A program made the translations under genes and the position numbers. This document shows positions 25,072 through 33,121 of a stretch of DNA of 64,000 nt, one piece after another. Source of the DNA: Paenibacillus_E oryzisoli_A (GTDB lineage: Bacteria; Bacillota; Bacilli; Paenibacillales; NBRC-103111). The notes beneath the pieces are model-generated. The model was not told the DNA's origin. It did not search any database and was given only the letters and a program-made list of their open reading frames with translations. Position 1 is the first letter of the stretch. Each line of letters starts with the position of its first letter. Where the stretch lies: NCBI RefSeq assembly GCF_050467285.1, contig NZ_JBCMUN010000006.1:806001-870000 (forward strand). The letters run 5' to 3'.

Positions 25072-25823
25072 TAGCGCGCCATCCATCCGCCGTCCACGCA
25101 AAGCACGTGGCCGTTCATGTAATCGGAAGCCTGGGAAGCCAGGAACACCACCGGACCTTTCAAGTCCTCAGGAGAGCCCCAACGGCCTGCCGGAATACGT
25201 TCGGTAATGGATTTCGTACGAGCTTCGTCCTTCAAGATTGGCGCCGTGTTGTTCGTTGTCATATAGCCTGGTGCGATGGCATTGATTTGAACGCCTTTGC
25301 CAGCCCATTCGTTCGCCAGCGCTTTGGTTACACCGGCAATCGCGTGCTTGCTCGCGGTGTAGCCAGGCACGTTAATGCCGCCTTGGTACGTCAGCATGGA
25401 CGCGATGTTGATGATTTTGCCGCTGCCGCGCTCAATCATATGACGGCCAACCAACTGGCAGAGGAAGAACGCCGAGTTGAGGTTGAGGTCGATGACATCG
25501 TGCCAGTCTTGGCGCCCGTGGTCAACTGCCGGCGTGCGGCGGATAATGCCCGCGTTGTTCACGAGAATGTCGACGCTGCCATAGAAACCAATGGCGCGGT
25601 TCACTACATCTTCGAGTACATCTTCATTGCTCAGATCAGCCGCGATCAGCTCGGCTTTGCCGCCAAGTGCGCGAATTGCTTCAACGGTTTGAACGCTTTC
25701 GGAGGAAGAAACGGCAATGACGTTTGCGCCGGCTTCCGCTAGTCCGATCGCCATGCCTTGACCGAGTCCGCCGGATGCGCCGGTTACGAGTGCTGTTTTA
25801 CCTGCAAGATTAAATAATGTCAT
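25071..25823 (-). CDS. kduD: 2-deoxy-D-gluconate 3-dehydrogenase (DKI reductase)
   Basis: Short-chain dehydrogenase that reduces 2,5-diketo-3-deoxygluconate to 2-keto-3-deoxygluconate in unsaturated-uronate breakdown. At 250 aa it shows the Rossmann signature TGASGGLGQGMA (15-26), NNAGI, the catalytic Ser of INIASMLTYQGG, and the active-site YTASKHA. The C-terminal GHVLCVDGGWMAR matches KduD. It lies 17 bases after the DeoR gene, behind AGGGG-type ribosome sites, and shares TAATG with the epimerase. The reducing cofactor, NADH or NADPH, is not clear from sequence. Confidence 0.9.
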   Translation of the reverse strand: MTLFNLAGKTALVTGASGGLGQGMAIGLAEAGANVIAVSSSESVQTVEAIRALGGKAELIAADLSNEDVLEDVVNRAIGFYGSVDILVNNAGIIRRTPAVDHGRQDWHDVIDLNLNSAFFLCQLVGRHMIERGSGKIINIASMLTYQGGINVPGYTASKHAIAGVTKALANEWAGKGVQINAIAPGYMTTNNTAPILKDEARTKSITERIPAGRWGSPEDLKGPVVFLASQASDYMNGHVLCVDGGWMAR

Positions 25824-25840
25824 AACGTACCCCTTTTCCC

Positions 25841-26596
25841 CTAATGAGTGACAATATCGATGCCTGCGTCCCGGAAGCTTTGCGCGGTTTCATCGGAGAG
25901 ACCGCTGTCGGTCAGAATCATCGCCATTTCGGACAGCGAAGCGAACGTTCGCAAAGCGCACTGGCCGAATTTGTAATGATCGACAACCCCATACACGGTC
26001 GCGCTGGACCCGATTAAGGCGCGTTTGTACTCCACGAGATCGCTTGTATAAATTGTAAATCCGTGCTGCAGATGAACGCCGGTCGCCGAGAGGAAGGCTT
26101 TTTGAATATTGAGCCCTTTCACGTAATCGACGGCTTCCGGTCCGGTCAGCATGTTCCGCAAACGGGATCCGCCGGGCACGACCAATCGGATTTCATCTTT
26201 ATGCACGAGCTCAGAGATGATAAAAAGATCGTTCGTCACCACCGTCAGCGGCTGATTGTCGAGCCGCCGGGCGATTTCAAGCGTGGTGCTGCCGCTGTCG
26301 AGGGCGATGATGTCCCGCGGCTGAATGTAACGGAGCGCCAGGCTAGCTATTTCCGATTTTTTGTCGGTATGCTTGACGTTAGGCGCCTTCGCAGAAAGAA
26401 TGCCAAGCTGGTCGCTTTGGGCCAGCATCGCGCCGCCATGAATGCGGACGAGCAGGCCCTTTTCTTCCAGCTTGGCCAAATCTTCGCGAATCGTTTTGCC
26501 GGTAACGGCCAGGCGTTCGCTAAGCTCGCTCACGGTAACTTCCTTCTGAGCGAGCAGCACCTCCATGATCGTTTCGTATCGGCGCAAAGGATTCAT
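25841..26596 (-). CDS. DeoR family transcriptional regulator of uronate genes
   Basis: The N-terminal DeoR helix-turn-helix (RYETIMEVLLAQKEVTVSEL, then KTIREDLAKLEEKGLLVRIHGGA) is followed by the DeoRC sugar-phosphate sensor domain (DIIALDSGSTTLEIARRL, VVTNDLFI, LVVPGGSR), which binds a phosphorylated sugar or uronate. 251 aa is standard. It is embedded between kduI and kduD, so it probably regulates its own operon. The 10-bp-phased repeats upstream of kduI and of kdgF are the best candidate operators, because DeoR proteins usually bind such direct repeats. The ribosome site (GGATGA) is weak. Confidence 0.88.
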   Translation of the reverse strand: MNPLRRYETIMEVLLAQKEVTVSELSERLAVTGKTIREDLAKLEEKGLLVRIHGGAMLAQSDQLGILSAKAPNVKHTDKKSEIASLALRYIQPRDIIALDSGSTTLEIARRLDNQPLTVVTNDLFIISELVHKDEIRLVVPGGSRLRNMLTGPEAVDYVKGLNIQKAFLSATGVHLQHGFTIYTSDLVEYKRALIGSSATVYGVVDHYKFGQCALRTFASLSEMAMILTDSGLSDETAQSFRDAGIDIVTH

Positions 26597-26630
26597 CGGC
26601 TATCATCCATTCTTTGGCCCGGAAGACCGA

Positions 26631-27464
26631 TTATTTCAGGTCTTTCATCGCGACGGCGTCCATGTCGTCGAACATTTGGTTTTCGCCCGCCATACCCCAG
26701 ATGAATGTGTAATTGTTTGTACCTACACCGCTGTGGATGGACCAGCTAGGGGAGATAACCGCTTGCTCATTGCGCATCACGATATGGCGTGTTTGCTGTG
26801 GCTCGCCCATCATGTGGAAAACAACCGCATCTTCCGGCATATCGAAGTACAGGTACACTTCGGAACGACGGTTGTGCGTATGGCTTGGCATGGTGTTCCA
26901 CATGTTGCCTGGTTTCAAGAGCGTCATGCCCATAACGAGCTGGCAGCTTTGAATGCCGTCAAGGTGGATGTATTTGTAGATCGTACGCTCATTGGACGTA
27001 TTGATGCTGCCCAGGTGTGCAGGCGTCGCTTCGCTGATCGCGGCTTTCACCGTTGGGTACGTTTTGTGTGCAGGCGTGGAGTTGAAATAGAATTTTGCAG
27101 GCTCGGAAGCGTTGTCGCTCGCGAATGTAATTTCTTTGGAGCCAAGGCCGATGTAGATGCAGTCTTTGCTGTCCATGGTGTAAGCTGTGCCGTCAACGGT
27201 AATCGTACCGCGCGCGCCGATGTTGATGATGCCGATTTCGCGGCGCTCCAGGAAGTAGTCGGCAGCCATATTTTTACGATCGCTTTGCAGTTGCACCGTT
27301 TGCGTCGTTGGCACAACGCCGCCGATGATGAAACGGTCTACGTGAGAGTAAACGAGCGTGACTTCATTTTCTTTGAAAAGCGAGCTGATTTGAAACTCGG
27401 ATTGCAGACGTTCAGTGTCGAACTGTTTAACTTCATTCGGGTGGGACGCGTAACGAATATCCAT
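26631..27464 (-). CDS. kduI: 5-keto 4-deoxyuronate isomerase
   Basis: Converts 5-keto-4-deoxyuronate (the opened form of unsaturated galacturonate or glucuronate) to 2,5-diketo-3-deoxygluconate, the KduD substrate. It is a zinc cupin; the metal ligands fall in MWNTMPSHTHNRRSEVYLYF (His-x-His and Glu). The N-terminus MDIRYASHPNEVKQFDT matches the family. The start at 27464 is set by AAAGGAGA eight bases upstream, giving 277 aa like E. coli KduI. First gene of the minus-strand kduI-deoR-kduD-epimerase operon, with a phased repeat operator immediately upstream. Confidence 0.93.
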   Translation of the reverse strand: MDIRYASHPNEVKQFDTERLQSEFQISSLFKENEVTLVYSHVDRFIIGGVVPTTQTVQLQSDRKNMAADYFLERREIGIINIGARGTITVDGTAYTMDSKDCIYIGLGSKEITFASDNASEPAKFYFNSTPAHKTYPTVKAAISEATPAHLGSINTSNERTIYKYIHLDGIQSCQLVMGMTLLKPGNMWNTMPSHTHNRRSEVYLYFDMPEDAVVFHMMGEPQQTRHIVMRNEQAVISPSWSIHSGVGTNNYTFIWGMAGENQMFDDMDAVAMKDLK

Positions 27465-27490
27465 GGATGAGGTCTCCTTTTTCACAATAG

Positions 27491-27530
27491 GTTTATTTGT
27501 GTTGATATGGGTTCATATAGGTTTAATTTA
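27491..27530. promoter_or_regulatory. Four direct repeats of a 10-bp operator unit upstream of kduI
   Basis: GTTTATTTGT, GTTGATATGG, GTTCATATAG, GTTTAATTTA follow one another without gaps (27491, 27501, 27511, 27521), all fitting GTTnATnTnn. The exact helical phasing suggests a multimeric regulator on one DNA face, most likely the DeoR protein of this operon. A related four-unit array lies at 30441-30480. Confidence 0.65.
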
Positions 27531-27656
27531 CTCCAACTCTCGCGTTTAGGCAAGAGGGATTTCCTGCTGCCGTCACCAACGTGCATAAACACGGGCGATT
27601 ACGCAAACAACAAGGAAACGAATGCAGCTTTACATTTCGATAGGAGGGTCTGCCCG

Positions 27657-27815
27657 ATGGACAAAAGCCATTACTTCGATCATGTTTGCCAAGATACGAT
27701 TCCTACGAAGCCGGAAGATGAGGCTACCACGCCCACTGATTTGGTCAGCGAAGCGGTCGAGGAAATCATGGATAATGTGAAAAAGGCATTCTCGACGCGA
27801 GACCGCGACGAGTAA
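27657..27815 (+). CDS. Small acidic hypothetical protein (53 aa)
   Basis: MDKSHYFDHVCQDTIPTKPE starts a short, acidic, partly helical protein with a single Cys (helix SEAVEEIMDNVKKAF). AGGAGG stands just upstream of the ATG at 27657 and a terminator follows the stop, so it looks like a real monocistronic gene. The longer frame from 27507 crosses the operator region and is unlikely. I do not recognise the family. Confidence 0.65.
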   Translation: MDKSHYFDHVCQDTIPTKPEDEATTPTDLVSEAVEEIMDNVKKAFSTRDRDE

Positions 27816-27821
27816 GGCGAG

Positions 27822-27852
27822 TCCCTCCTGATCCCGGGAGGGATTTTCTTTT
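27822..27852 (+). terminator. Terminator after the 53-aa gene
   Basis: TCCCTCC (27822-27828) pairs with GGAGGGA (27837-27843), followed by TTTTCTTTTG. Confidence 0.75.
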
Positions 27853-27908
27853 GCCTGCGTCCGGCTTACAATGGCGGTAGACGGCTTATTTGGAAAGGAC
27901 GGAATCGC

Positions 27909-28814
27909 ATGCCTGACGCACATGGATTATTTCCCGCCCGCTTGACGGCGGAGCACGTTCAGCCGCAAGTGGTGGCGTACTATTTTAAACAGTGGCAAGG
28001 GTTTCAAATGCCTTTTCATACGCACGAATCCGCAGAAATTATGTATGTCATTGACGGGATCTGCGACGTAGAGCTTCAGCTTTCCTCCCGCCAGACTGAC
28101 AGCGTGACGCTGAAAAAAGGGGAATTCATCGTGCTGGATGCGACCGTGCCACACCGGCTGCTTGTCGGCGAAGCGGGGCCGTGCCGCATGCTGAACGTTG
28201 AATTCCGCTACGTGCCTCATAGCGGCGCGCTGCCGTCCATTCTCCAGTTGGCCATGGCGGAGGAGGTAGTGGCGGCTTTTTTGAAGGAAACGGAGTCTTA
28301 TTTGGTGCTGCGCGATCCGGACGAGGTGTACCACGTCATGAAGAGCCTTGTGCTCGAGCTCGACAAAGGCGCCGGCCGCAGCGGGATGCTTGTTCAACTG
28401 CTGTTTGTTCAATTGCTGGTCCGCATCGCCAGACTGCGGGAAGAGACAAGGCAGGGCGCTTCCGAGCCAAGCGACTACTATGTCAAACAAAGTATGGCGT
28501 ATATGCAGCAAAATTATGACCGCGACATGCAGGTCAAAGACATTGCACAAGCCGTGAGCCTGCATCCGGGCTATTTGCAGCGCATTTTCAAAAAAGTGAC
28601 GGGCCAGACGATGATGGCGTACTTGACGGCGCTGCGCATGGAGAAAGCGTGCATGCTCTTGCTGGAAACCGACGTCCCGATCGCGGAGATCTGCGATTAT
28701 GTCGGCATTGGCAGCCGGCAATATTTTCACATGCTGTTCAAGGCGCATACGAACCAGACGCCTGCGGAATACCGCAACTCCATGAACACGCACAAATTGA
28801 TCGTCCCCAGATAG
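27909..28814 (+). CDS. AraC family transcriptional regulator of the pectin genes
   Basis: The cupin domain covers residues 25-110 (MPFHTHESAEIMYVIDG, LKKGEFIVLDATVPH). The C-terminal AraC DNA-binding domain shows MQVKDIAQAVSLHPGYLQRIFKK and VPIAEICDYVGIGSRQYFHMLFK, then NQTPAEYRN. 301 aa is normal. It lies 113 bp before the GH4 gene in the same orientation and opposite the kdu operon, so it probably activates the GH4 gene in response to a galacturonate-type inducer. That role is inferred from position only. Confidence 0.85.
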   Translation: MPDAHGLFPARLTAEHVQPQVVAYYFKQWQGFQMPFHTHESAEIMYVIDGICDVELQLSSRQTDSVTLKKGEFIVLDATVPHRLLVGEAGPCRMLNVEFRYVPHSGALPSILQLAMAEEVVAAFLKETESYLVLRDPDEVYHVMKSLVLELDKGAGRSGMLVQLLFVQLLVRIARLREETRQGASEPSDYYVKQSMAYMQQNYDRDMQVKDIAQAVSLHPGYLQRIFKKVTGQTMMAYLTALRMEKACMLLLETDVPIAEICDYVGIGSRQYFHMLFKAHTNQTPAEYRNSMNTHKLIVPR

Positions 28815-28857
28815 AAGTTAGAATTTTTGACAAAATGATGAGATAGTGGTGAGGATT

Positions 28858-28873
28858 TTGATAACGGTTTCCC
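28858..28873 (+). promoter_or_regulatory. Candidate catabolite-response element (cre) upstream of the GH4 gene
   Basis: TTGATAACGGTTTCCC matches 14 of 16 positions of the CcpA site WTGNNARCGNWWWCAW. It lies about 55 bp before the GH4 start. Glucose repression would fit a plant-polymer gene; binding is inferred, not shown. Confidence 0.45.
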
Positions 28874-28927
28874 CGCTTACACTGATACAATGACGATGAA
28901 GATCATTCAAGCGGGAGGACGAGAATA

Positions 28928-30436
28928 ATGAGCAATTTCAAGGTAGCATTCATTGGAGCAGGTAGCATCGGTTTTACGCGCAAACTGTTAGGGGATTTGC
29001 TGTCCGTCCCTGAGTTTTCGCAGATGGAGGTTACTTTTACAGACATTAACGAGCACAATCTGGAGATGGTCACGGAATTGTGCCAGCGCGATATTCGTGA
29101 GAATGGACTCGCGATTCAGATTCAATCGACGACAGACCGCAAGGCAGCGCTCAAGGATGCCAAATATGTGATTTGTACGATTCGCGTTGGCGGGCTGGAG
29201 GCGTTCGCGACAGATGTGGACATCCCGCTGAAGTATGGAGTCGACCAATGCGTGGGTGACACGCTGTGCGCCGGCGGTATCATGTACGGACAGCGCGGCA
29301 TCGCGGAAATGCTGAACATCTGCGCGGACATCCGCGAGATGGCACGTCCGGATGTGACGCTGCTGAACTACGCGAATCCGATGGCGATGCTAACGTGGGC
29401 GTGCAACAAGTACGGCGGCGTTCGCACAATCGGGCTGTGCCATGGCGTGCAGCACGGGCATAAGCAGATTGCCGACGTGTACGGCTTGGAACGTGAAGAT
29501 GTGGACATCATCTGTGCAGGCATCAACCATCAGACGTGGTACATTCAAGCGAAGCATAACGGCCAGGATCTGACCGCAGGTCTGCTGGAAGCGTTCGAAA
29601 AGCACGAGGACTACGCGCGCACGGAGAAAGTCCGCATCGACATGCTGCGCCGTTTTGGCTATTACAGCACGGAGTCGAACGGCCATCTGAGCGAGTATGT
29701 GCCGTGGTACCGCAAAAGAGCAAGCGAGATCCAGGACTGGATCGATCTCGGCTCCTGGATCAACGGCGAAACCGGCGGCTATTTGCGCGTTTGCACGGAA
29801 GGGCGCAGCTGGTTCGAGACGGATTTCCCGAACTGGATGAAAGATCCGGCGATGGTTTATGCGCCGGACCGCAGAAGCGATGAGCACGGTTCGTACATCA
29901 TCGAAGGGCTGGAGACCGGCCGCGTGTACCGCGGGCATTTCAATGTGGTCAACCGCGGCGTCATCTCAAACCTGCCAGCGGACAGCATCATTGAAGCACC
30001 TGGCTATGTCGACCGCAATGGCATCTCGATGCCGCTTGTCGGCGATCTACCGCTCGGCCCTGCTGCCGTGTGCAACGTCAGCATCTCCGTGCAGCGGCTG
30101 GCGGTCGAAGCGGCCGTCCATGGCGACGACAAGCTGCTGCGCCAGGCGTTCATGATGGACCCGCTCGTAGGCGCGGTGTGCAACCCGAAAGAGATTTGGC
30201 AAATGGTCGACGAGATGCTCATTGCCGGTGAGAAATGGCTGCCGCAATACACGGCGGCGATTGCCGAGGCGAAGGCGCGCATGGCGGCCGGCAACCTCAT
30301 TCCGACACGGGCGAATGAGGGCGCAGCGCGCATCAAAGTGAAAACCGTCGAGGAGATGCAGCTCGACCGCGAAGCGGCGAACCGCAACGCCGGCGAGTCG
30401 GACAAAGGAAAGAACCGGGCGGAGACGACGGCCTAA
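28928..30436 (+). CDS. Glycoside hydrolase family 4, probable alpha-galacturonidase (LplD/AglA-like)
   Basis: GH4 enzymes use NAD+ and a divalent metal to cleave glycosides by an oxidation-elimination mechanism. The Rossmann start FKVAFIGAGSIGFTRKLLGD binds NAD. GDTLCAGGIMYGQRGI, YANPMAMLTWA, LCHGVQHGHKQ (metal Cys and a nearby His) and CAGINHQTW (metal His) are the active-site motifs. The CHG variant is the one I associate with alpha-galacturonidase rather than alpha-glucosidase or galactosidase members, and the kdu neighbours agree. The C-terminus extends about 50 residues beyond the usual length as a charged tail (DREAANRNAGESDKGKNRAE). Good ribosome site GGGAGG. Confidence 0.85.
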   Translation: MSNFKVAFIGAGSIGFTRKLLGDLLSVPEFSQMEVTFTDINEHNLEMVTELCQRDIRENGLAIQIQSTTDRKAALKDAKYVICTIRVGGLEAFATDVDIPLKYGVDQCVGDTLCAGGIMYGQRGIAEMLNICADIREMARPDVTLLNYANPMAMLTWACNKYGGVRTIGLCHGVQHGHKQIADVYGLEREDVDIICAGINHQTWYIQAKHNGQDLTAGLLEAFEKHEDYARTEKVRIDMLRRFGYYSTESNGHLSEYVPWYRKRASEIQDWIDLGSWINGETGGYLRVCTEGRSWFETDFPNWMKDPAMVYAPDRRSDEHGSYIIEGLETGRVYRGHFNVVNRGVISNLPADSIIEAPGYVDRNGISMPLVGDLPLGPAAVCNVSISVQRLAVEAAVHGDDKLLRQAFMMDPLVGAVCNPKEIWQMVDEMLIAGEKWLPQYTAAIAEAKARMAAGNLIPTRANEGAARIKVKTVEEMQLDREAANRNAGESDKGKNRAETTA

Positions 30437-30440
30437 CTAC

Positions 30441-30488
30441 GTTCATTTGTTTTCAAGTATGTTCATTTGGGTTCCTTTCGGATATAAT
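30441..30488 (+). promoter_or_regulatory. Phased 10-bp repeat operator and promoter upstream of kdgF
   Basis: GTTCATTTGT, TTTCAAGTAT, GTTCATTTGG, GTTCCTTTCG are contiguous 10-bp units (30441, 30451, 30461, 30471). TATAAT follows at 30483-30488, with TGTTCA 17 bases before it as a weak -35 inside the repeats. The array resembles the one upstream of kduI in sequence, unit number and period, so the same regulator probably controls both. Confidence 0.6.
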
Positions 30489-30558
30489 TGAAAGGTAAGT
30501 GAAGGATCGCGCTTAACGATCCTTTATTTCTTTTTGAGAATGAGAGGAGAACGTCAAC

Positions 30559-30876
30559 ATGTCGAATATCGGTGTATGGGAAGGCGCAGAACCCGGCGTC
30601 AAACGCTGCATTCTGAAAGCCGAAGGCGGTTTAATGATGATGGAGGTTCACTTCGAGCCTGGGGCAGTCGGTTACCAGCATAGCCATGTTCATGAGCAGA
30701 TGTCCTATTGCTTGAAAGGGAAAATTGAATTCACGATCGATGGCGTTGTGACGGTAATTGAGCAGGGCCAAACGGTTTACATACCTAGCGGCGCACAGCA
30801 CGGCGTGACGGCGTTGGAAGCGTCTGCACTCTTGGATGTGTTCACACCGATTCGCGAGGATCTTGTAAAAAGATAG
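30559..30876 (+). CDS. kdgF: Cupin KdgF, unsaturated-uronate linearisation
   Basis: Speeds opening of 4,5-unsaturated monouronates to the linear keto form used by KduI. A small single-domain cupin of 105 aa. The metal and active-site residues of KdgF can be seen: His-x-His and Gln in HSHVHEQMSY, the third His in PSGAQHGV, and the Asp and Arg of LLDVFTPIRED. AGAGGAG precedes the ATG. It follows the phased repeat operator and is linked with the rhamnose mutarotase gene 29 bp downstream. Confidence 0.87.
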   Translation: MSNIGVWEGAEPGVKRCILKAEGGLMMMEVHFEPGAVGYQHSHVHEQMSYCLKGKIEFTIDGVVTVIEQGQTVYIPSGAQHGVTALEASALLDVFTPIREDLVKR

Positions 30877-30905
30877 ATTCCACAACGCCAAGGAGGCAAT
30901 TCTCA

Positions 30906-31232
30906 ATGAAGAACAGCGGTAAATTCGCTTGGACATGGACAATTAAGGAGGACGTGCTGGACGAGTACGTTCGCATGCATTTGGAGCCTTGGCCGGAAAT
31001 TATGGAAGAGCATAGCAAAGCGGGGATCCGCGACTACTCGATCTTCCAGAACGGCAATCAATTTTTCTATGTGTTCCACTGTGACGATTTGGATAAAGCT
31101 TTTGCCTACCTCGCGGAAAGCGAAGCTTGCAACCGCTGGAATGCGATTACGTCCAAGATGGTCGTCGGCTCCTTCGACTTCCGCGAAGCGGTGCCGATTA
31201 CGCCGATGCGCGAAGTTTTTTATCTGGAGTAG
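30906..31232 (+). CDS. rhaM: L-rhamnose mutarotase (RhaM family)
   Basis: 108-residue ferredoxin-like dimer-forming protein that interconverts rhamnopyranose anomers. FAWTWTIKEDVLDEYVRMHL and PWPEIMEEHSKAGIRDYSIF contain the family's active-site His (in RMHLEPWPE) and Tyr. DFREAVPITPMREVFYLE is the conserved end. AAGGAGG precedes the ATG at 30906. It is downstream of kdgF in one transcript, which joins uronate and rhamnose use, as expected for rhamnogalacturonan breakdown. The window contains no rhaA-type isomerase. Confidence 0.88.
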   Translation: MKNSGKFAWTWTIKEDVLDEYVRMHLEPWPEIMEEHSKAGIRDYSIFQNGNQFFYVFHCDDLDKAFAYLAESEACNRWNAITSKMVVGSFDFREAVPITPMREVFYLE

Positions 31233-31253
31233 AATTTCAATATGGAAGAAGTC

Positions 31254-31285
31254 AAGAATGTCGGATGCGTTCCGGCATTCTTTTT
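31254..31285 (+). terminator. Terminator of the kdgF-rhaM transcript
   Basis: AAGAATG..CGG pairs with CCG..CATTCTT, followed by TTTTTG. It lies 22 bases after the rhaM stop. The remaining 31286-31429 shows no gene. Confidence 0.75.
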
Positions 31286-31429
31286 GCTGCTGTCAGCTTC
31301 CTCCAGACGAGGGACCGCATGGTGCATAGGGAAACCTTCTGTACTTGCCGGCCGATTTCGATTGGGATAACATGAGGGCATAGGCGGTAGATTCGTAGAG
31401 TAATAGATGAATAGAAAGGAGAGTGAGCG

Positions 31430-32356
31430 ATGAATAATTGGACATTATTCATGAAGCTTTCGCGGTTTCGGGTCATTCCTGTCATGGTGATTCCCGTTCT
31501 GTTAGGCGGCCTCGGCGCGCTGGTATGGAACGATACGTTTCATCCATGGCTTTTTGTTGTGACGATCATCGGGGCGGTGGCCGCGCATTTATTTTCCAAT
31601 ATGATTAACGATTTATGGGATTTCCGCAACGGTATTGATACAGCGGCCAAAGAAACTGCGTCGACGATTTCCACGAATTCCGGATTTCTAGCCAACGGTA
31701 CAATCAAGGAGAGAACGTTTAGCCTTGTGACCTGGGGGCTTTTTGCGATTGCCCTGGTGAGCGGTGTAGTGCTGAGCCTGTTCAGCGGCTGGTTGGTGCT
31801 GCTGTTCGGCGCATTAGGCGGGTTGATCGCTTACTTCTACGTCGCGCCGCCGATTAAATTCGGCTACCGCGGCAAAGGCTATAGCGAGATTGCGATTTTG
31901 CTGTCGTTCGGCATTTTGCCGACATTGGGCAGCTACTACGTGCAGACGAGTCAAGTTGATTTTCGGCCGATTATCCTGTCATTGCCCATCGGGCTGCTGA
32001 CTACGTTGATTTTGTTTAATCATCATTTCTTACACTGGAGAGCCGATCAATCCGCAGGCAAAAAGACGCTGGTCGTCGTCTGGGGCGAACGGCGGGCGCT
32101 CTGGTTCAGCAAAGCGCTGTTTGCCCTGTCGTATATCGCATTGATCGTATGCGTAATTGCCGGGGTCTTCCCTTATTATGCGCTGTTGGCTCTGCTGTCA
32201 GCCATTCCGATTTACCGGGTGTACACGTTATTGAAAGCCGAAAATCCATCTCCCGCGTATCTTCCGCTGATGGGCGCTTCGGTGAAAGCCTCGACGCGAG
32301 GCGGCGTCATCATGATGCTTTCGCTTATTGTGCAGGCGATTATTCAGCGGCTCTAG
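31430..32356 (+). CDS. UbiA family prenyltransferase (MenA-like)
   Basis: Polytopic membrane protein of 308 aa with about eight hydrophobic helices (VIPVMVIPVLLGGLGALVW, LFGALGGLIAYFYVAPPIKF and others). UbiA enzymes join a polyprenyl chain to an aromatic acceptor. The first Asp-rich motif is present (NMINDLWDFRNGID). The second motif reads NHHFLHWRADQSAGKKTL, so the first Asp of the usual DxxxD is His. MenA-type acceptors (dihydroxynaphthoate) are possible, but this substitution and the absence of men genes argue for caution. AAGGAGAG precedes the ATG at 31430. Confidence 0.8.
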   Translation: MNNWTLFMKLSRFRVIPVMVIPVLLGGLGALVWNDTFHPWLFVVTIIGAVAAHLFSNMINDLWDFRNGIDTAAKETASTISTNSGFLANGTIKERTFSLVTWGLFAIALVSGVVLSLFSGWLVLLFGALGGLIAYFYVAPPIKFGYRGKGYSEIAILLSFGILPTLGSYYVQTSQVDFRPIILSLPIGLLTTLILFNHHFLHWRADQSAGKKTLVVVWGERRALWFSKALFALSYIALIVCVIAGVFPYYALLALLSAIPIYRVYTLLKAENPSPAYLPLMGASVKASTRGGVIMMLSLIVQAIIQRL

Positions 32357-32392
32357 TCAGAGCCGACTACTTGCAAAGTGAGGTACACTACC

Positions 32393-33121
32393 ATGAGCAG
32401 ACAATTTACCATTGGTGATTTTCATACCATTTTAGATGAGGGCGAAGTTTGGAAAATCGGCGGCTTCCCGCTGCCGGACGGCTCTTTCTGGGAGTTCAGA
32501 GAACCGAATGCGACGGTCATTGTGCGTAATAACACGCTGTACGCCCGTGCGCAGCTAAGCCGCAAAAACGATTATGTGCAGTTTCTCGACAATGCCAAGC
32601 ATATGTACTACTCGGCGAAAGAAGTGGATGTGCCGGAGAACGGAGAGATATCGTTCGAATTGCAAATTCGCGCCCGCACGACGGGGACGACCCCTGGCGA
32701 TCTGTATGACGGCTTCGTGTCGCTGAACTTGCTTGATTTTACGACCGGCGCGGCACTGGATTTCTTCGCCGGCAACGATAAATACGCCAGCGTGTATGCG
32801 GTGCTGCCGTTCCCAGGCGTGCAGGTGCCGGAGACGAATAAAACGCGTTATTTCTGCATTTTCAAAGAAGACACAAACTTCATGCCGCGCGAATTCAACA
32901 CGTACCGCATTACGTACAACCGAGCCGCTGATGAAGTTGTTTTCTTCGTCAACGATGAAGAAGTGCGCCGCGAGCGAAATGTGCCGATCAAGTTCAACCG
33001 ATTCACGGTAGCGCTCGGCATCATGACAGAGAAAGACTTGACCCCGGAAGGCAGCGTCTCGCTGCACGGTCAAACCGTCATCGGCGAATGGTCGCCGGTC
33101 ACGGTTACGATTACGGAATAA
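32393..33121 (+). CDS. Unrecognised beta-rich protein, possible lectin-like sandwich
   Basis: 242 residues with no signal peptide and no membrane segment. The pattern is dominated by beta strands with aromatic and Asn residues (FHTILDEGEVWKIGGFPLPD, EISFELQIRARTTGT, EFNTYRITYNRAADEVVFFV, then FTVALGIMTEKDL). The layout resembles concanavalin-like glucan-binding or laminin-G sandwiches. The ATG at 32393 has GAGGT upstream; the frame extends to a GTG at 32378 inside that site. It lies 36 bp after the UbiA gene and before a terminator, so the two are probably co-transcribed. Function unknown. Confidence 0.65.
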   Translation: MSRQFTIGDFHTILDEGEVWKIGGFPLPDGSFWEFREPNATVIVRNNTLYARAQLSRKNDYVQFLDNAKHMYYSAKEVDVPENGEISFELQIRARTTGTTPGDLYDGFVSLNLLDFTTGAALDFFAGNDKYASVYAVLPFPGVQVPETNKTRYFCIFKEDTNFMPREFNTYRITYNRAADEVVFFVNDEEVRRERNVPIKFNRFTVALGIMTEKDLTPEGSVSLHGQTVIGEWSPVTVTITE

